A DNA stretch of 64,000 bases from contig NZ_NQMO01000002.1 of assembly GCF_002257645.1 (NCBI RefSeq), positions 310,001-374,000 of the forward strand, read 5' to 3'. The notes beneath the pieces were generated by a model, which was not told the DNA's origin, made no database searches, and saw nothing but the letters and a program-made list of their open reading frames with translations. The translations under genes and the position numbers were made by a program. The DNA comes from Paenibacillus sp. XY044. GTDB taxonomy: Bacteria; Bacillota; Bacilli; Paenibacillales; Paenibacillaceae. This document shows, one piece after another, positions 41,780 through 50,027 of the stretch (position 1 is its first letter; every line of letters starts with the position of its first letter).

Positions 41780-42118
41780 ATGAGTATGGCCGAGTATAAA
41801 GGCAAAGTTAAAAATATTCAGGATACACCTTTTGGTTACACATTATCCGTTATTGGCGGTAAATGGAAAATGGTGATTATGTACCTCTTGGCAGAAAATC
41901 AACCGGTTCGCTTTAATGATCTGAAAAGACAGATCGGAGCCATTACTTATAAAACATTGAGTTCACAACTTAAAGAATTGGAAGCAGATGGTATGGTGAA
42001 CCGGAAAGAGTATCCTCAAGTTCCTCCTAAAGTCGAGTACAGTCTTACAGATAAAGCGGAAACACTCTTACCCGTTTTGGAAGAGTTATGTGAGTGGGGA
42101 GTAAAAAATCAACCCTAG
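41780..42118 (+). CDS. HxlR-family winged-helix regulator
   Basis: 112 aa from the ATG at 41780 (AAAGGA 10 nt upstream); the frame from 41714 has no RBS. FGYTLSVIGGKWKMVIMYLLAENQPVRFNDLKRQIGAITYKTLSSQLKELEADGMVNRKEYPQVPPKVEYSLTDKAETLLPVLEELCEW is a full HxlR domain. Only one Cys lies near the C-terminus and none at the start, so a YodB-type redox sensor Cys is absent. Divergent from ridA, which it probably controls. Confidence 0.87.
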   Translation: MSMAEYKGKVKNIQDTPFGYTLSVIGGKWKMVIMYLLAENQPVRFNDLKRQIGAITYKTLSSQLKELEADGMVNRKEYPQVPPKVEYSLTDKAETLLPVLEELCEWGVKNQP

Positions 42119-42446
42119 GCATGATTGGCTTTCCACACCTTACAATAGGGAAAGACTGAAGCGTTATCGTCGTGGTGTCCCCTCAAAAACCATGTACGAA
42201 AATGGCCAGACCTTTTGGACAACATGATATAATAAAACCAGGTCAGGAAAGGGTTGACCAACCTTTCGCCCACGGCCTTACGAAAACGGAATTTGATGAA
42301 AAAAAGCATAAAGACAACATTACTTTATCATTAAGCTACCATCCGCCTTATACAGCCCTACACATCAAAGGAATTACTGAAAATGGCGGCCGTGGCGCAG
42401 TGATGCCACCATCAACCTTTGGAACAAGCTATAAGGAGGCAGGAAC
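42119..42446. other. 328-bp gap with a possible Ada/AlkA-type remnant
   Basis: The stretch about 42250-42430 can be read as FDEKKHKDNITLSLSYHPPYTAL followed by HIKGITENGGRGAV. The LSYHPPY part resembles the start of an AlkA/Ada glycosylase domain, and the next gene is an O6-alkylguanine methyltransferase, so this could be the decayed remains of an adaptive-response gene. The TATAAT at 42229-42234 may serve as a promoter element. Evidence is weak. Confidence 0.3.
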
Positions 42447-42986
42447 ATGTTTTATCAGACAACCTACCCGACACCCGTAGGAATCATTACCCTTGCATCT
42501 GATGGAAGTGGTCTTGTTGGTACATGGATTGAGGGGCAAAAATATCACGGGGCTACTATACCTGAAGGTGTGACAGTGCGTGACGACATGCCGATATTCG
42601 AAACCGTGAAAAAATGGCTGAACAAATACTTTGCGGGCGAGAAGCCCGACATTTCAGAATTGCCGCTCTGTCCCATTGGCAGCGGGTTCCGTCAAGAGGT
42701 ATGGAGCATTCTATGTGAGATACCATACGGCGAAGTGATCACCTATGGCGACATTGCAAAAAAAATGGCGGCAAAGATGAACAAGGAAAGCATGTCAAGC
42801 CAAGCAGTAGGTGGAGCTGTTGGGCATAATCCGATTTCAATCATCATCCCCTGCCATCGAGTTGTAGGTTCAAACGGCAGCTTGACAGGGTACGCCGGGG
42901 GTGTTCATAAAAAGGTGAAATTGCTTGAATTGGAGGGTGCCGATATGTCGGGGCTGTTTGTGCCCACAAGAGGTACAGCCATTTGA
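42447..42986 (+). CDS. ogt: Methylated-DNA-protein-cysteine S-methyltransferase
   Basis: 179 aa. The active-site motif IIPCHRVV (Cys136) and the following GSNGSLTGYAGGVHKKVKLLELEG are unmistakable. QEVWSILCEIPYGEVITYGDIAKKM is the DNA-binding helix-turn-helix. An N-terminal ferredoxin-like domain precedes it, so it is a stand-alone Ogt-type suicide repair protein that takes the alkyl group from O6-alkylguanine. RBS AAGGAGG. A 10-residue insert (KMAAKMNKES) lies between the HTH and the Cys. Confidence 0.93.
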   Translation: MFYQTTYPTPVGIITLASDGSGLVGTWIEGQKYHGATIPEGVTVRDDMPIFETVKKWLNKYFAGEKPDISELPLCPIGSGFRQEVWSILCEIPYGEVITYGDIAKKMAAKMNKESMSSQAVGGAVGHNPISIIIPCHRVVGSNGSLTGYAGGVHKKVKLLELEGADMSGLFVPTRGTAI

Positions 42987-43124
42987 TGTTGAAAAGACGG
43001 TGCAGAGCTGAAAATGAATTCTATAAATCTGACTGATCCGCAACAATTATGCGGGAGAGTCCTGCTTGCATCCACGACTTGCATTAACTGGTGCATGGGA
43101 AATCCCTGAGCGAGGTGAGTAAAA

Positions 43125-43577
43125 CTGCAAATCCGAAAGTTAAATGCGAATGAAAAACCACCATTTGGACTACTATTATTAGCGGATCCATCACTGAAGC
43201 TTGTTGAGGATTATCTTCGAAGAGGATATTGCTTTATCGGCTCGCTGAATGATCAAATAATAGGTGTCTATGTCTTACTGCCAACAAGACCCGATACAGT
43301 TGAATTAGTAAATGTAGCAATCGATGAAAAGCATCAAGGCCAAGGAAATGGAAAACGGTTAGTTGAGCATGCCATACGTATTGCTGAAGAATTGGGATTT
43401 AAAACCATTGAAGTCGGTACAGGGAATTCTGGTATGGGGCAACTTGCCCTTTATCAGAAATGCGGCTTTAGAATAATTGGAATAGACAGAGACTTTTTTG
43501 TTAGACATTACGACGAAGAAATATTTGAGAATGGTATTCAAGTTTTAGATATGATACGACTATCACAAGATTTATAA
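43125..43577 (+). CDS. YvbK-like GNAT acetyltransferase with an apparent CTG start
   Basis: 150 aa if read from CTG 43125, which lies 6 nt after a GAGGTGA site; an in-frame TGA at 43116-43118 blocks any earlier start. The protein QIRKLNANEKPPFGLLLLAD, then YLRRGYCFIGSLNDQIIGVYVLLPTRP, VNVAIDEKHQGQGNGKRLVEHAIRIAEELGF and GTGNSGMGQLALYQKCGFRIIGIDRDFF closely follows B. subtilis YvbK. No ATG, GTG or TTG occurs before 43392, where only half a domain would remain. It is either a rare CTG-initiated gene or one that lost its start by mutation. Confidence 0.7.
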   Translation: MQIRKLNANEKPPFGLLLLADPSLKLVEDYLRRGYCFIGSLNDQIIGVYVLLPTRPDTVELVNVAIDEKHQGQGNGKRLVEHAIRIAEELGFKTIEVGTGNSGMGQLALYQKCGFRIIGIDRDFFVRHYDEEIFENGIQVLDMIRLSQDL

Positions 43578-43679
43578 TCCCACGATTATTCAACTAACGG
43601 GAAACGTTTTTAAACCAACTTTCATAATATCTGATCGCCTTGAGTTTACGCATTTTTGCTGATACCAACTCTAATGTCC

Positions 43680-43712
43680 GAACCCCCTTCCAAACAGAAG
43701 GGGGTTCGTGTA
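43680..43712. terminator. Bidirectional terminator between convergent genes
   Basis: GAACCCCCTTC pairs with GAAGGGGGTTC with a 6-nt loop. It lies between the GNAT gene (+) and the HxlR gene (-). Flanking T runs are short on both strands. Confidence 0.6.
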
Positions 43713-43713
43713 T

Positions 43714-44061
43714 TTAAACCTGGGCTTCCTGCAATTCCGCAGTATGCGTCGATGGACAGGGCTGCTCGGCCCACTCCCGCATGGCGGCAAAGATCGGCTG
43801 AAGGCGCCGGCCTTTATCCGTCAGCTCATATTCCACATGCAGCGGCACCTCCGAAAAAATAGTCCGTGTGACGATGTGATTCTCTTCGAGCAGGCGCAGC
43901 CGGTCGGTCAGCGTTTTCGGGCTGATGGGATGCAGCGACCGGCGAAGCTCTCCGAACCGGTTCATTCCGTTGAAGAGGTCGCGCAGGATCAGGAGCGTCC
44001 ATTTTCCCTCCAGCAATTCGATGACCGGAGTTATCGTATCCGGGCATTTGGGATCGATCAT
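43714..44061 (-). CDS. HxlR-family winged-helix regulator
   Basis: 115 aa from the ATG at 44061, 8 nt after GGGAGG; an upstream ATG (44082) has no RBS. PVIELLEGKWTLLILRDLFNGMNRFGELRRSLHPISPKTLTDRLRLLEENHIVTRTIFSEVPLHVEYELTDKGRRLQPIF is a typical HxlR domain, with an early Cys in DPKCPD near residue 6, at the place where redox-sensing members carry theirs. It is divergent from the haloalkane-dehalogenase-like gene and probably controls it. Confidence 0.87.
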   Translation of the reverse strand: MIDPKCPDTITPVIELLEGKWTLLILRDLFNGMNRFGELRRSLHPISPKTLTDRLRLLEENHIVTRTIFSEVPLHVEYELTDKGRRLQPIFAAMREWAEQPCPSTHTAELQEAQV

Positions 44062-44249
44062 GTCTAAACCCTCCCAGTTCATTTTTTGAAACTAGTGCAC
44101 TTAAATGTAACTACTTTTCAAATGTACCACAGTCGACTAATCTTAGGAAAGGGAACGGATTCCATAACATTCCGGTCCCGACCCATAATCGGTTATCGGG
44201 CTTGCTGGATCCAAGTCTTGGAATAAACTTGTATGAAGATAGGTGAAAT

Positions 44250-45167
44250 ATGATGCAAAGACCTTTTGAGGTAGACGCTTCGGAATATCCGTTTCAGGAT
44301 CATTGGCTGCCTTACCGCGACGGTGCGATTCATTATATCGATGAAGGTGAGGGGCCGGTTGTTGTGCTCCTGCACGGCAATCCCACGTGGTCCTATTTGT
44401 ACCGGAATGTAATTAAAGAGCTGAGCGGCCGGTGCCGGCTAATCGCCCCGGATTATCCCGGCTTCGGAATGTCGAAAGCCCCTACGGGTTATGGCTATAC
44501 ACCCCAAGAACATGCGGAAGCAGTGACGGCCCTGATTCGGCAGCTGGACCTGCAAATTGTGGTCCTCGTCGTTCAGGATTGGGGCGGACCGGTTGGACTT
44601 CATTATGCGGTGCATCATCCTGACAACGTGCGAGGCATCGTCCTCATGAATACATGGGCTTGGCCGGCCAAAATTTTGCCGATGAAGCTGTTTTCGATGG
44701 CCATGGGCGGCTGGCCGCTCGGATATTGGCTTCAGACCCGGCGAAACTTTTTTGCCAATACGATTGTGCCCAGCGGGATTCACCATAAAGAGAGGATCAC
44801 GGCTGTCTTGAGGAAGGCGTATACCGATCCTTTTCCTACCCCGGCGCTTCGCAAACCGACCTGGATGTTCCCCAGAAGCATTCGAAAAGCCGGGCCATGG
44901 CTGGCCGAAATTGAGTCCAGATTGCCTCTGCTGGCTGAGGTTCCTGCGCAAATTTTGTGGGGGCTGAAGGACAGCGCCGGTTTTCCGGTAGAGGAAATGC
45001 AGCGCTGGCAGGGCATTTTGCGAATGCACGAAACCGAGGCTTTGAGCGATGCCTCCCATTATGTGCAGGAGGACCGCCCGGACCGGGTGGCGGCATCCAT
45101 CCGCAGAGTGTTGGAGAGAACAAACGGCATAGTAGGCAAGCAGCCGAGCAAAACCAAATATGCATAA
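44250..45167 (+). CDS. Haloalkane-dehalogenase-like alpha/beta hydrolase
   Basis: 305 aa. HGNPTWSYLYRN (42-53) gives the oxyanion and halide-binding region, VVQDWGGPVG has the nucleophile Asp110 followed by Trp111, and EALSDASHYVQEDRPDRVA the catalytic His. Asp as nucleophile with the adjacent Trp matches haloalkane dehalogenases, which release halide from haloalkanes; epoxide hydrolase relatives are an alternative. RBS GATAGGTGA. The HxlR gene divergent to it may be its regulator. Confidence 0.86.
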   Translation: MMQRPFEVDASEYPFQDHWLPYRDGAIHYIDEGEGPVVVLLHGNPTWSYLYRNVIKELSGRCRLIAPDYPGFGMSKAPTGYGYTPQEHAEAVTALIRQLDLQIVVLVVQDWGGPVGLHYAVHHPDNVRGIVLMNTWAWPAKILPMKLFSMAMGGWPLGYWLQTRRNFFANTIVPSGIHHKERITAVLRKAYTDPFPTPALRKPTWMFPRSIRKAGPWLAEIESRLPLLAEVPAQILWGLKDSAGFPVEEMQRWQGILRMHETEALSDASHYVQEDRPDRVAASIRRVLERTNGIVGKQPSKTKYA

Positions 45168-45190
45168 ACGAAACCGAGGAGGATATCCAT

Positions 45191-45700
45191 ATGAAAACGA
45201 TTCTTTGGGCGGCGCTGTCCGCCAACGGAAACTATGCACAGTCGGGACCCGACAACCCGCCGAAACCGGAGGCTCTGGCCGATTTTGCGGCCCATGCCGG
45301 ACGAACGGGGAACTTTATCGTGGGGCGCAGAACCTTTGAGGGCATGCAATCCGGCGGCGGTGGCGCAGCCTTTGAAGGACTTGATATCGTAGTTGTCACC
45401 AAGAGTGTCAAGGAGATCGCGGGCGTAACGGTCGTAAGTTCTCCCGAAGAGGCACTGCAGCATCTCACGAGCCGGGGGCATTCCACCGCACTTTTGGCGG
45501 GAGGGGCCGATTTGCATAATGCTTTTCTGGGAAGCGGGCTTGTCGATGAGCTGGTGTTCAATGTGGCTCCGGTGCTGGAAGGAAAAGGACTGAACTTGGT
45601 CACGGACCAACATGAGTATCAATTTAAAGACGTACAGCTGCTGGATTGTAAACCGCTGGGGTCAGGTGTGGTACAGCTGCATTATGCGGTCACGGATTAG
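45191..45700 (+). CDS. DHFR/RibD C-terminal-like reductase
   Basis: 169 aa from the ATG at 45191 (GAGGATATC upstream); the longer frame from 44957 overlaps the previous gene and is a shadow. ILWAALSANGNYAQ, NFIVGRRTFEGMQ, IVVVTKSVKEIAGVTVVSSPEEAL, LLAGGADLHNAFLGSGLVDELVFNVAPVLEGKG follow the RibD C-terminal/DHFR-like fold of NADPH-dependent small-molecule reductases. Substrate unknown. It begins 23 bp after the dehalogenase-like gene and is probably in its operon. Confidence 0.86.
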   Translation: MKTILWAALSANGNYAQSGPDNPPKPEALADFAAHAGRTGNFIVGRRTFEGMQSGGGGAAFEGLDIVVVTKSVKEIAGVTVVSSPEEALQHLTSRGHSTALLAGGADLHNAFLGSGLVDELVFNVAPVLEGKGLNLVTDQHEYQFKDVQLLDCKPLGSGVVQLHYAVTD

Positions 45701-45736
45701 TAATGGATGCTGCGCCAGAAAAATTAGTGGATATGA

Positions 45737-45779
45737 AGAAAAGCTTCTTCCTGCAGTATCGGGGGAGGCTTTTCTCATG
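45737..45779 (+). terminator. Hairpin terminator
   Basis: AGAAAAGC pairs with GCTTTTCT around a further partly paired centre. The T content within the right arm (GCTTTTCT) could serve as the release signal. It ends the dehalogenase/reductase unit. Confidence 0.5.
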
Positions 45780-46032
45780 TTTAGTAACCATTCAACTTAT
45801 ATAAGCAGTTTTTGTTTAAAATGATGAGTCTGCGGCCTAAAATCCATGCTAAAATAGATCCACATCACAATGGGCATCGGAGAACGGAATATAAGTTTTG
45901 CACCTGTTTCAGATCGGGGGAATCGGATGGGCCAAGTGTATAGCCGCACTTGGTCTTTCTCGTAGAGTTAGTAGCTTTGAGGCCTGGGATTTTGAATACA
46001 TCGGTTTGTAACAAGCCGAAGGGGGAGTAGTT
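45776..46032. other. Gap with a hairpin shared with the toxin locus
   Basis: The only marked structure is CCAAGTG-TATAGCCG-CACTTGG followed by TCTTTCT (45932-45959), closely resembling the hairpin at the 5' end of the predicted antitoxin RNA (22106-22128). It lies upstream of the kinase gene. No toxin-like small ORF was found beside it. Confidence 0.5.
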
Positions 46033-47004
46033 ATGTACAACCACCTAAGCCAATTCGTCCTGCCGGACGGAACGTTAAGCGGGGAAAGGCTATGGACGCG
46101 AGAAGCCCTGTACCAGGGAATGAACGGCAAATTCGTGGAACGGTTCTATCCGGATCGGCAGCACAGCTACATCTTCAAACCGCTGACCAACGGGGAGAGC
46201 GTGGACAGGGAAGCCTGGATCTACCGGCACCTGCTGTCCGGCTTTCCGAACATTTATCCGGCGCTGCTGGCCTCATCGGAGGAGGGGGCCGGGGAGGCGG
46301 GATGGTCGATTTTTGAAGACCTTGGCCCGCTTCGCCACGAGTACGATGTTGAAACCGCCATGAAAGTGGTACAGCAGGTCGCCTGGTGGCATGCGCTGCC
46401 GGAGGAGCGCTGGGAAGGCTTGAGCGGGGCGGGGCCGAAGCCGCAGATTGAGCAGATCGCCGCCGATCTCTTGAACAAGCGGGACGAGGCTGTGGCGGTC
46501 ATGGCCGAAATCGGCGAGCCGTGGAAGCTGGACGGCATGCTTCTCAGCTTGGCGGAGGGCCGGGCTCTCCCCAAAACAAAGGCGGTATCCCACGGGGACC
46601 TGCATCTGGGCAACTATGCCGTTGCGGCTAACGGCCGCTTGTACATCATGGATTGGGAGCATGCCCATCTGAATACCCCGTTCTGGGACCTGTATCATCT
46701 CATCGACATGTCGCATCCCTTGTTTCCGAAACAGGTGACCGCGGAAGATCGGGAAAAGCTTCTGACCTATTATGTAGAGCAGTCGGCGCTGTATGGCGCG
46801 GAGTGGGACCTTGTCGATTTTATCCGCGATTACTGCCGCTTCTCCACGGTGTTCTCCATTTGGATGCTGCTCCTGATTTCAGGCGATTTGAAACGGGGAG
46901 ACAGCGTCTGGCCGCAGGACCGGCTGCTGGCACAAAGGGAAGAAGCGATCGCTGGCTTGAAAGGATGCCTGACGAGGCTGTCGCTCGAGCGGGATTCGGC
47001 TTAA
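46033..47004 (+). CDS. Aminoglycoside-phosphotransferase-fold kinase
   Basis: 323 aa. The Brenner motif HGDLHLGN (187-194) supplies the catalytic Asp189, and YIMDWEHAH contains the metal-binding Asp207 in place of the usual DFG-type Asp. SYIFKPLTNGESVDREAWIYRHL carries the ATP-binding Lys. This is the APH/choline kinase fold; the substrate could be an aminoglycoside, a sugar or another amine. RBS GAAGGGGGAG. A repeat-like hairpin lies in the upstream gap. Confidence 0.85.
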   Translation: MYNHLSQFVLPDGTLSGERLWTREALYQGMNGKFVERFYPDRQHSYIFKPLTNGESVDREAWIYRHLLSGFPNIYPALLASSEEGAGEAGWSIFEDLGPLRHEYDVETAMKVVQQVAWWHALPEERWEGLSGAGPKPQIEQIAADLLNKRDEAVAVMAEIGEPWKLDGMLLSLAEGRALPKTKAVSHGDLHLGNYAVAANGRLYIMDWEHAHLNTPFWDLYHLIDMSHPLFPKQVTAEDREKLLTYYVEQSALYGAEWDLVDFIRDYCRFSTVFSIWMLLLISGDLKRGDSVWPQDRLLAQREEAIAGLKGCLTRLSLERDSA

Positions 47005-47055
47005 TCCGCTGCCCACCGGCTGCTTTTTCCCTGGATGCAGGAGTCGGTTCAAATC

Positions 47056-47637
47056 TTATTGAATCAACGTGAGAATCACCTCAACCGAATGATCGACAAA
47101 GGAACGCTCCGGGCGGGCTTTCATCATGACCGTCAGACCAATCAAGGATATGACTAGGGTCTGCGCCAGGGACCTGGCGTCCACACTGGTGTGTAGCTCG
47201 CCTGAACGGAGCCCCCGTTCAATCGCCTCCTGAAAAATCGCCGCCAAATACATCTCGTGCTCCCGTGTCAAAATCTCGAATTTTTCGTCATGCGGAGCTA
47301 TCTCTACCATCGTATTAATGCAGAAGCACCCGCGGTTTTGCGGGTCGGCATAAGACTCTTCGACAATCCCCTCAAAATAATGTCTGAACGCTTCCTTGAC
47401 GGATTCGCCATGCTGGAGCCTGGATCTGGCCTGCGCTGCGTGCGCGGCGGTATATTTCCGCAAAGCCGCTTCAAACAGCTCCTTCTTATCCCCAAACGCG
47501 GAGTATATGCTTGGGCGCTGAATGCCCATTCCCGCCGTCAAATCGCTTAAGGACGTTGCCTCATAGCCTGTATTCCAAAATATATGCATGGCGTCTTCCA
47601 GCGCCTGATCTACATCGAATTCACGCTGCCTAACCAT
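47056..47637 (-). CDS. TetR-family repressor
   Basis: 193 aa from the ATG at 47637 (AGGTG 8 nt upstream); the ATG at 47652 is inside that site. The N-terminal HTH (ALEDAMHIFWNTGYEATSLSDLTAGMGIQRPSIYSAFGDKKELFEAALRKY) is typical, and the C-terminal part (NRGCFCINTMVEIAPHDEKFEI) is that of TetR regulators of stress and drug efflux. It faces the MFS transporter gene across 257 bp and probably represses it. Confidence 0.88.
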   Translation of the reverse strand: MVRQREFDVDQALEDAMHIFWNTGYEATSLSDLTAGMGIQRPSIYSAFGDKKELFEAALRKYTAAHAAQARSRLQHGESVKEAFRHYFEGIVEESYADPQNRGCFCINTMVEIAPHDEKFEILTREHEMYLAAIFQEAIERGLRSGELHTSVDARSLAQTLVISLIGLTVMMKARPERSFVDHSVEVILTLIQ

Positions 47638-47681
47638 TTCTCTGCACCTCATTTCATATCGAATGGTATGTTTTGATTGTA

Positions 47682-47690
47682 GGGTAACCC
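47682..47690. promoter_or_regulatory. Palindromic element near the TetR gene
   Basis: GGGTAACCC, sharing the GGGTAA half-site with the stronger inverted repeat at 47813-47828; a candidate second TetR site for autoregulation. Confidence 0.35.
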
Positions 47691-47801
47691 CCCCTTTCTG
47701 TCAATGCTGTCCGTTCGGTCCGGTGCTGGACTTTCCCTCGAAATTTCATGGTATTACCGGGATACATCAGCGTGGACTAACCATATTAATTCAGAATCCT
47801 C

Positions 47802-47831
47802 TTGACAGCATTTTACCCGGGAGGGTAATGT
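47802..47831 (+). promoter_or_regulatory. Promoter of the MFS gene with an embedded candidate TetR operator
   Basis: TTGACA at 47802-47807 is followed after 17-18 nt by GTAATG/TAATGT. Between them TTACCC-GGGA-GGGTAA (47813-47828) is an inverted repeat. A repressor bound there would cover the promoter spacer. Confidence 0.5.
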
Positions 47832-47894
47832 AAGCACTAATCATAACGTACTGATCGGTATTTTATGAAAACCGAAAGATCAGGAGGGGTTCTT

Positions 47895-49184
47895 GTGAAC
47901 AATTTGCAGGAAAATGAATCGACTGTACCTCGAGAAAGGAAGGGGGTGGAAAATAGGGAGATGGTCTCCGCTCCAGCCGCCGCATCGGCTGCACAGATAC
48001 AGCCGCTAACCCGCTGGGCTGCGCTGCTGTTTGCCGCGGCGTGCGGCTTGGCGGTCGCCAACGTCTATTACGCCCAGCCTCTGCTGGATTCCTTGGCGGA
48101 GCAGTTCGGCATTTCGCATTCGTCGGTTGGGGTGGTGATTACCGTTACGCAGATTTGCTATGCCTTGGGTTTGATTCTGCTCGTTCCGCTGGGAGATCTG
48201 TTGAACCGCCGCAGGTTGATTCCGGGGATGATGCTGATATCCGTGGCTGCCCTGGTCGTCGTAGGAACGGCTTCCAATCGGGGCATTTTGCTTGGAGGGA
48301 TGGCGGTCGTCGGGCTTTTGGCCGTGGTCACGCAAGTGCTGGTTGCTTATGCCGCGACGCTGGCGGCGCCCGAATCACGAGGGCGGATCGTCGGCGTGGT
48401 GACGAGCGGGGTGGTAGTCGGGATTTTACTGGCCCGAACGTTCGCCGGCCTGCTAACGGATGCCGCCGGCTGGCGCTCCGTCTACCTGGCGTCTGCGGGT
48501 CTGATGCTGATCGTAGCCTGCATTCTGCTTAAGGTACTGCCGAGCAGGGACCCGGAGAAGGCTTCGCTGAACTATCCTCAGCTGCTTCGGTCGGTGCTGG
48601 GTCTGTACGTACAGGAGCGGATTCTGCGTAATCGCGCCGTGCTGGCGCTGCTTATTTTTATGGCGTTCAGCATATTGTGGACCTCTCTGGTGCTTCCGCT
48701 CAGCAGCCCGCCGCTTTCCCTGTCGCACACCGCAATCGGGGCGTTCGGACTGGCAGGAGCCGCCGGGGCGGTCGCAGCGGCAAGAGCCGGACGGCTGGCC
48801 GACCGGGGGCTGGGACAGCGTACCGCAGGCGTCGCCTTGGCGCTGCTGCTCCTTTCATGGCTTCCGATCCGATATACGGAGCATTCCCTGCTGTCTTTGA
48901 TCCTGGGCATCCTTCTGCTTGATACGGCGGTGCAGGCCGTCCATGTGACGAATCAGAGCATGATTCTGAGCGTACGTCCGGAAGCGCGCAGCCGATTGAC
49001 TGCGGCTTACATGACGTTTTACTCGATCGGCAGCGCGACGGGCTCCATTGCCTCGACGAGCATTTATGCCAGATTCGGCTGGGATGGTGTATGCATGCTT
49101 GGGGCAGGCGTCAGTGCGCTGGCGCTGTTATTCTGGGCATGGACCCGGCGGAGCGGGGAAAAAGGGAGGGTGAAGCCCAACTAA
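47895..49184 (+). CDS. MFS-family transporter
   Basis: 429 aa from GTG 47895, 5 nt after AGGAGGGG; the ATG at 47865 is upstream of that RBS. Ten to twelve hydrophobic segments, with VPLGDLLNRRRLIPGMM between segments 2 and 3 as the MFS motif A, and GRLADRGLGQRTAGVALALL its C-terminal copy. It most resembles DHA1-type drug exporters. Its promoter contains an inverted repeat expected to bind the divergent TetR protein. Confidence 0.88.
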   Translation: MNNLQENESTVPRERKGVENREMVSAPAAASAAQIQPLTRWAALLFAAACGLAVANVYYAQPLLDSLAEQFGISHSSVGVVITVTQICYALGLILLVPLGDLLNRRRLIPGMMLISVAALVVVGTASNRGILLGGMAVVGLLAVVTQVLVAYAATLAAPESRGRIVGVVTSGVVVGILLARTFAGLLTDAAGWRSVYLASAGLMLIVACILLKVLPSRDPEKASLNYPQLLRSVLGLYVQERILRNRAVLALLIFMAFSILWTSLVLPLSSPPLSLSHTAIGAFGLAGAAGAVAAARAGRLADRGLGQRTAGVALALLLLSWLPIRYTEHSLLSLILGILLLDTAVQAVHVTNQSMILSVRPEARSRLTAAYMTFYSIGSATGSIASTSIYARFGWDGVCMLGAGVSALALLFWAWTRRSGEKGRVKPN

Positions 49185-49188
49185 GCGG

Positions 49189-49947
49189 CTAGGCGCAAAC
49201 GACATTGCCGCAGTACTCGCATTCTTTTTCCCGATCCGTACCCAGAAATACTTTTGCTCCGCAGCCGGGACATTCGACGGTTTTCGGAGAGGACGTCTGT
49301 CCGGAAACCGGGGAGTGAAATCCCGAAGGCCGCCCGTGACCGTTTTCATCAGAGATAGAGTCCTCGTCATCATACTCACCGTCGTACTCTTCGTCATACT
49401 CCTCGTTAAGGTAATCATCAAAGGCCTGCTGATGGATGTAGACGGCTCCGTTGATGATTCTGCCTTCCGGGAGGAGTCCTTCCTCAAACATAAACGTCAA
49501 ATCCCGTGTGACATCGGCAGCGGATGTTTGTGAAAGGCTGCGGATCTGCTCAACGGAGGTCAGGCGCATGCTCACAACGGCTTCCTGATAGACCTGAAGC
49601 AAAGTGCCGAATTTTTTATCGAGCTTATGGGCGACCAGGAAAAAGATCAGGGTAGGAAGAAACCAATATATCGCCAGAACAATCCCTGAGGTCAAATAAT
49701 CGATCTGTTCCTCCTCTCCAAACGTATCGTAGGTCAAATAGAGAATGATCATGATGGAGATATAGGAAAAGACCATGGCCCATCCCAATAGCCGCAAGTT
49801 TCTGCCTTTGGCTTTGTTATGATGGTGGGTAGATGCCAAGCGGATGAAAGCCAGCAGTCCGCCGACGGGAAATACGAGCAGGGTCAGGACCAATATCCAC
49901 GTGTCAAATGCCGAAAATCTAACTTTATATGGAACCGGAATCTCCAT
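49189..49947 (-). CDS. Membrane protein with C-terminal zinc ribbon (YdjG/H-like)
   Basis: 252 aa. Three hydrophobic segments (about 15-37, 52-72 and 85-107) precede a soluble part with a winged-helix-like stretch (SVEQIRSLSQTSAADVTRDL), a very acidic D/E/Y-rich segment (about 175-195) and a zinc ribbon ECPGCGAKVFLG...CEYCGNVVCA (C-x2-C ... C-x2-C). It is last of a three-gene - strand cluster with the SPFH protein, which matches the membrane-stress ydjG/H/I layout of B. subtilis. RBS AAAGGAG. Confidence 0.75.
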   Translation of the reverse strand: MEIPVPYKVRFSAFDTWILVLTLLVFPVGGLLAFIRLASTHHHNKAKGRNLRLLGWAMVFSYISIMIILYLTYDTFGEEEQIDYLTSGIVLAIYWFLPTLIFFLVAHKLDKKFGTLLQVYQEAVVSMRLTSVEQIRSLSQTSAADVTRDLTFMFEEGLLPEGRIINGAVYIHQQAFDDYLNEEYDEEYDGEYDDEDSISDENGHGRPSGFHSPVSGQTSSPKTVECPGCGAKVFLGTDREKECEYCGNVVCA

Positions 49948-50008
49948 ATGAGGGTCTCCTTTATGAATGATGATGTTTATGTATACAGAATGAACTAAAG
50001 GAATTGTT

Positions 50009-50027
50009 AAACTTTAGCTCAATCTAT
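50009..50027. repeat. Copy of the CTTTAGTTCAATCTAT motif
   Basis: AAACTTTAGCTCAATCTAT differs at one position from the motif at 4179 and 52256. Here too a TGAACTAAAG arm lies 10 nt to its left (49991-50000), giving a hairpin between the two membrane-protein genes. Confidence 0.55.

Noticed and set aside
42172..42480. 102-codon + strand frame overlapping the ogt start
   Set aside because: It runs through the ogt RBS and into the ogt coding region, with low-complexity composition; at most its middle part is a relic.
44439..45239. - strand frame of 266 codons opposite the dehalogenase-like gene
   Set aside because: Shadow of two real + strand genes, with no start context or recognisable motif.
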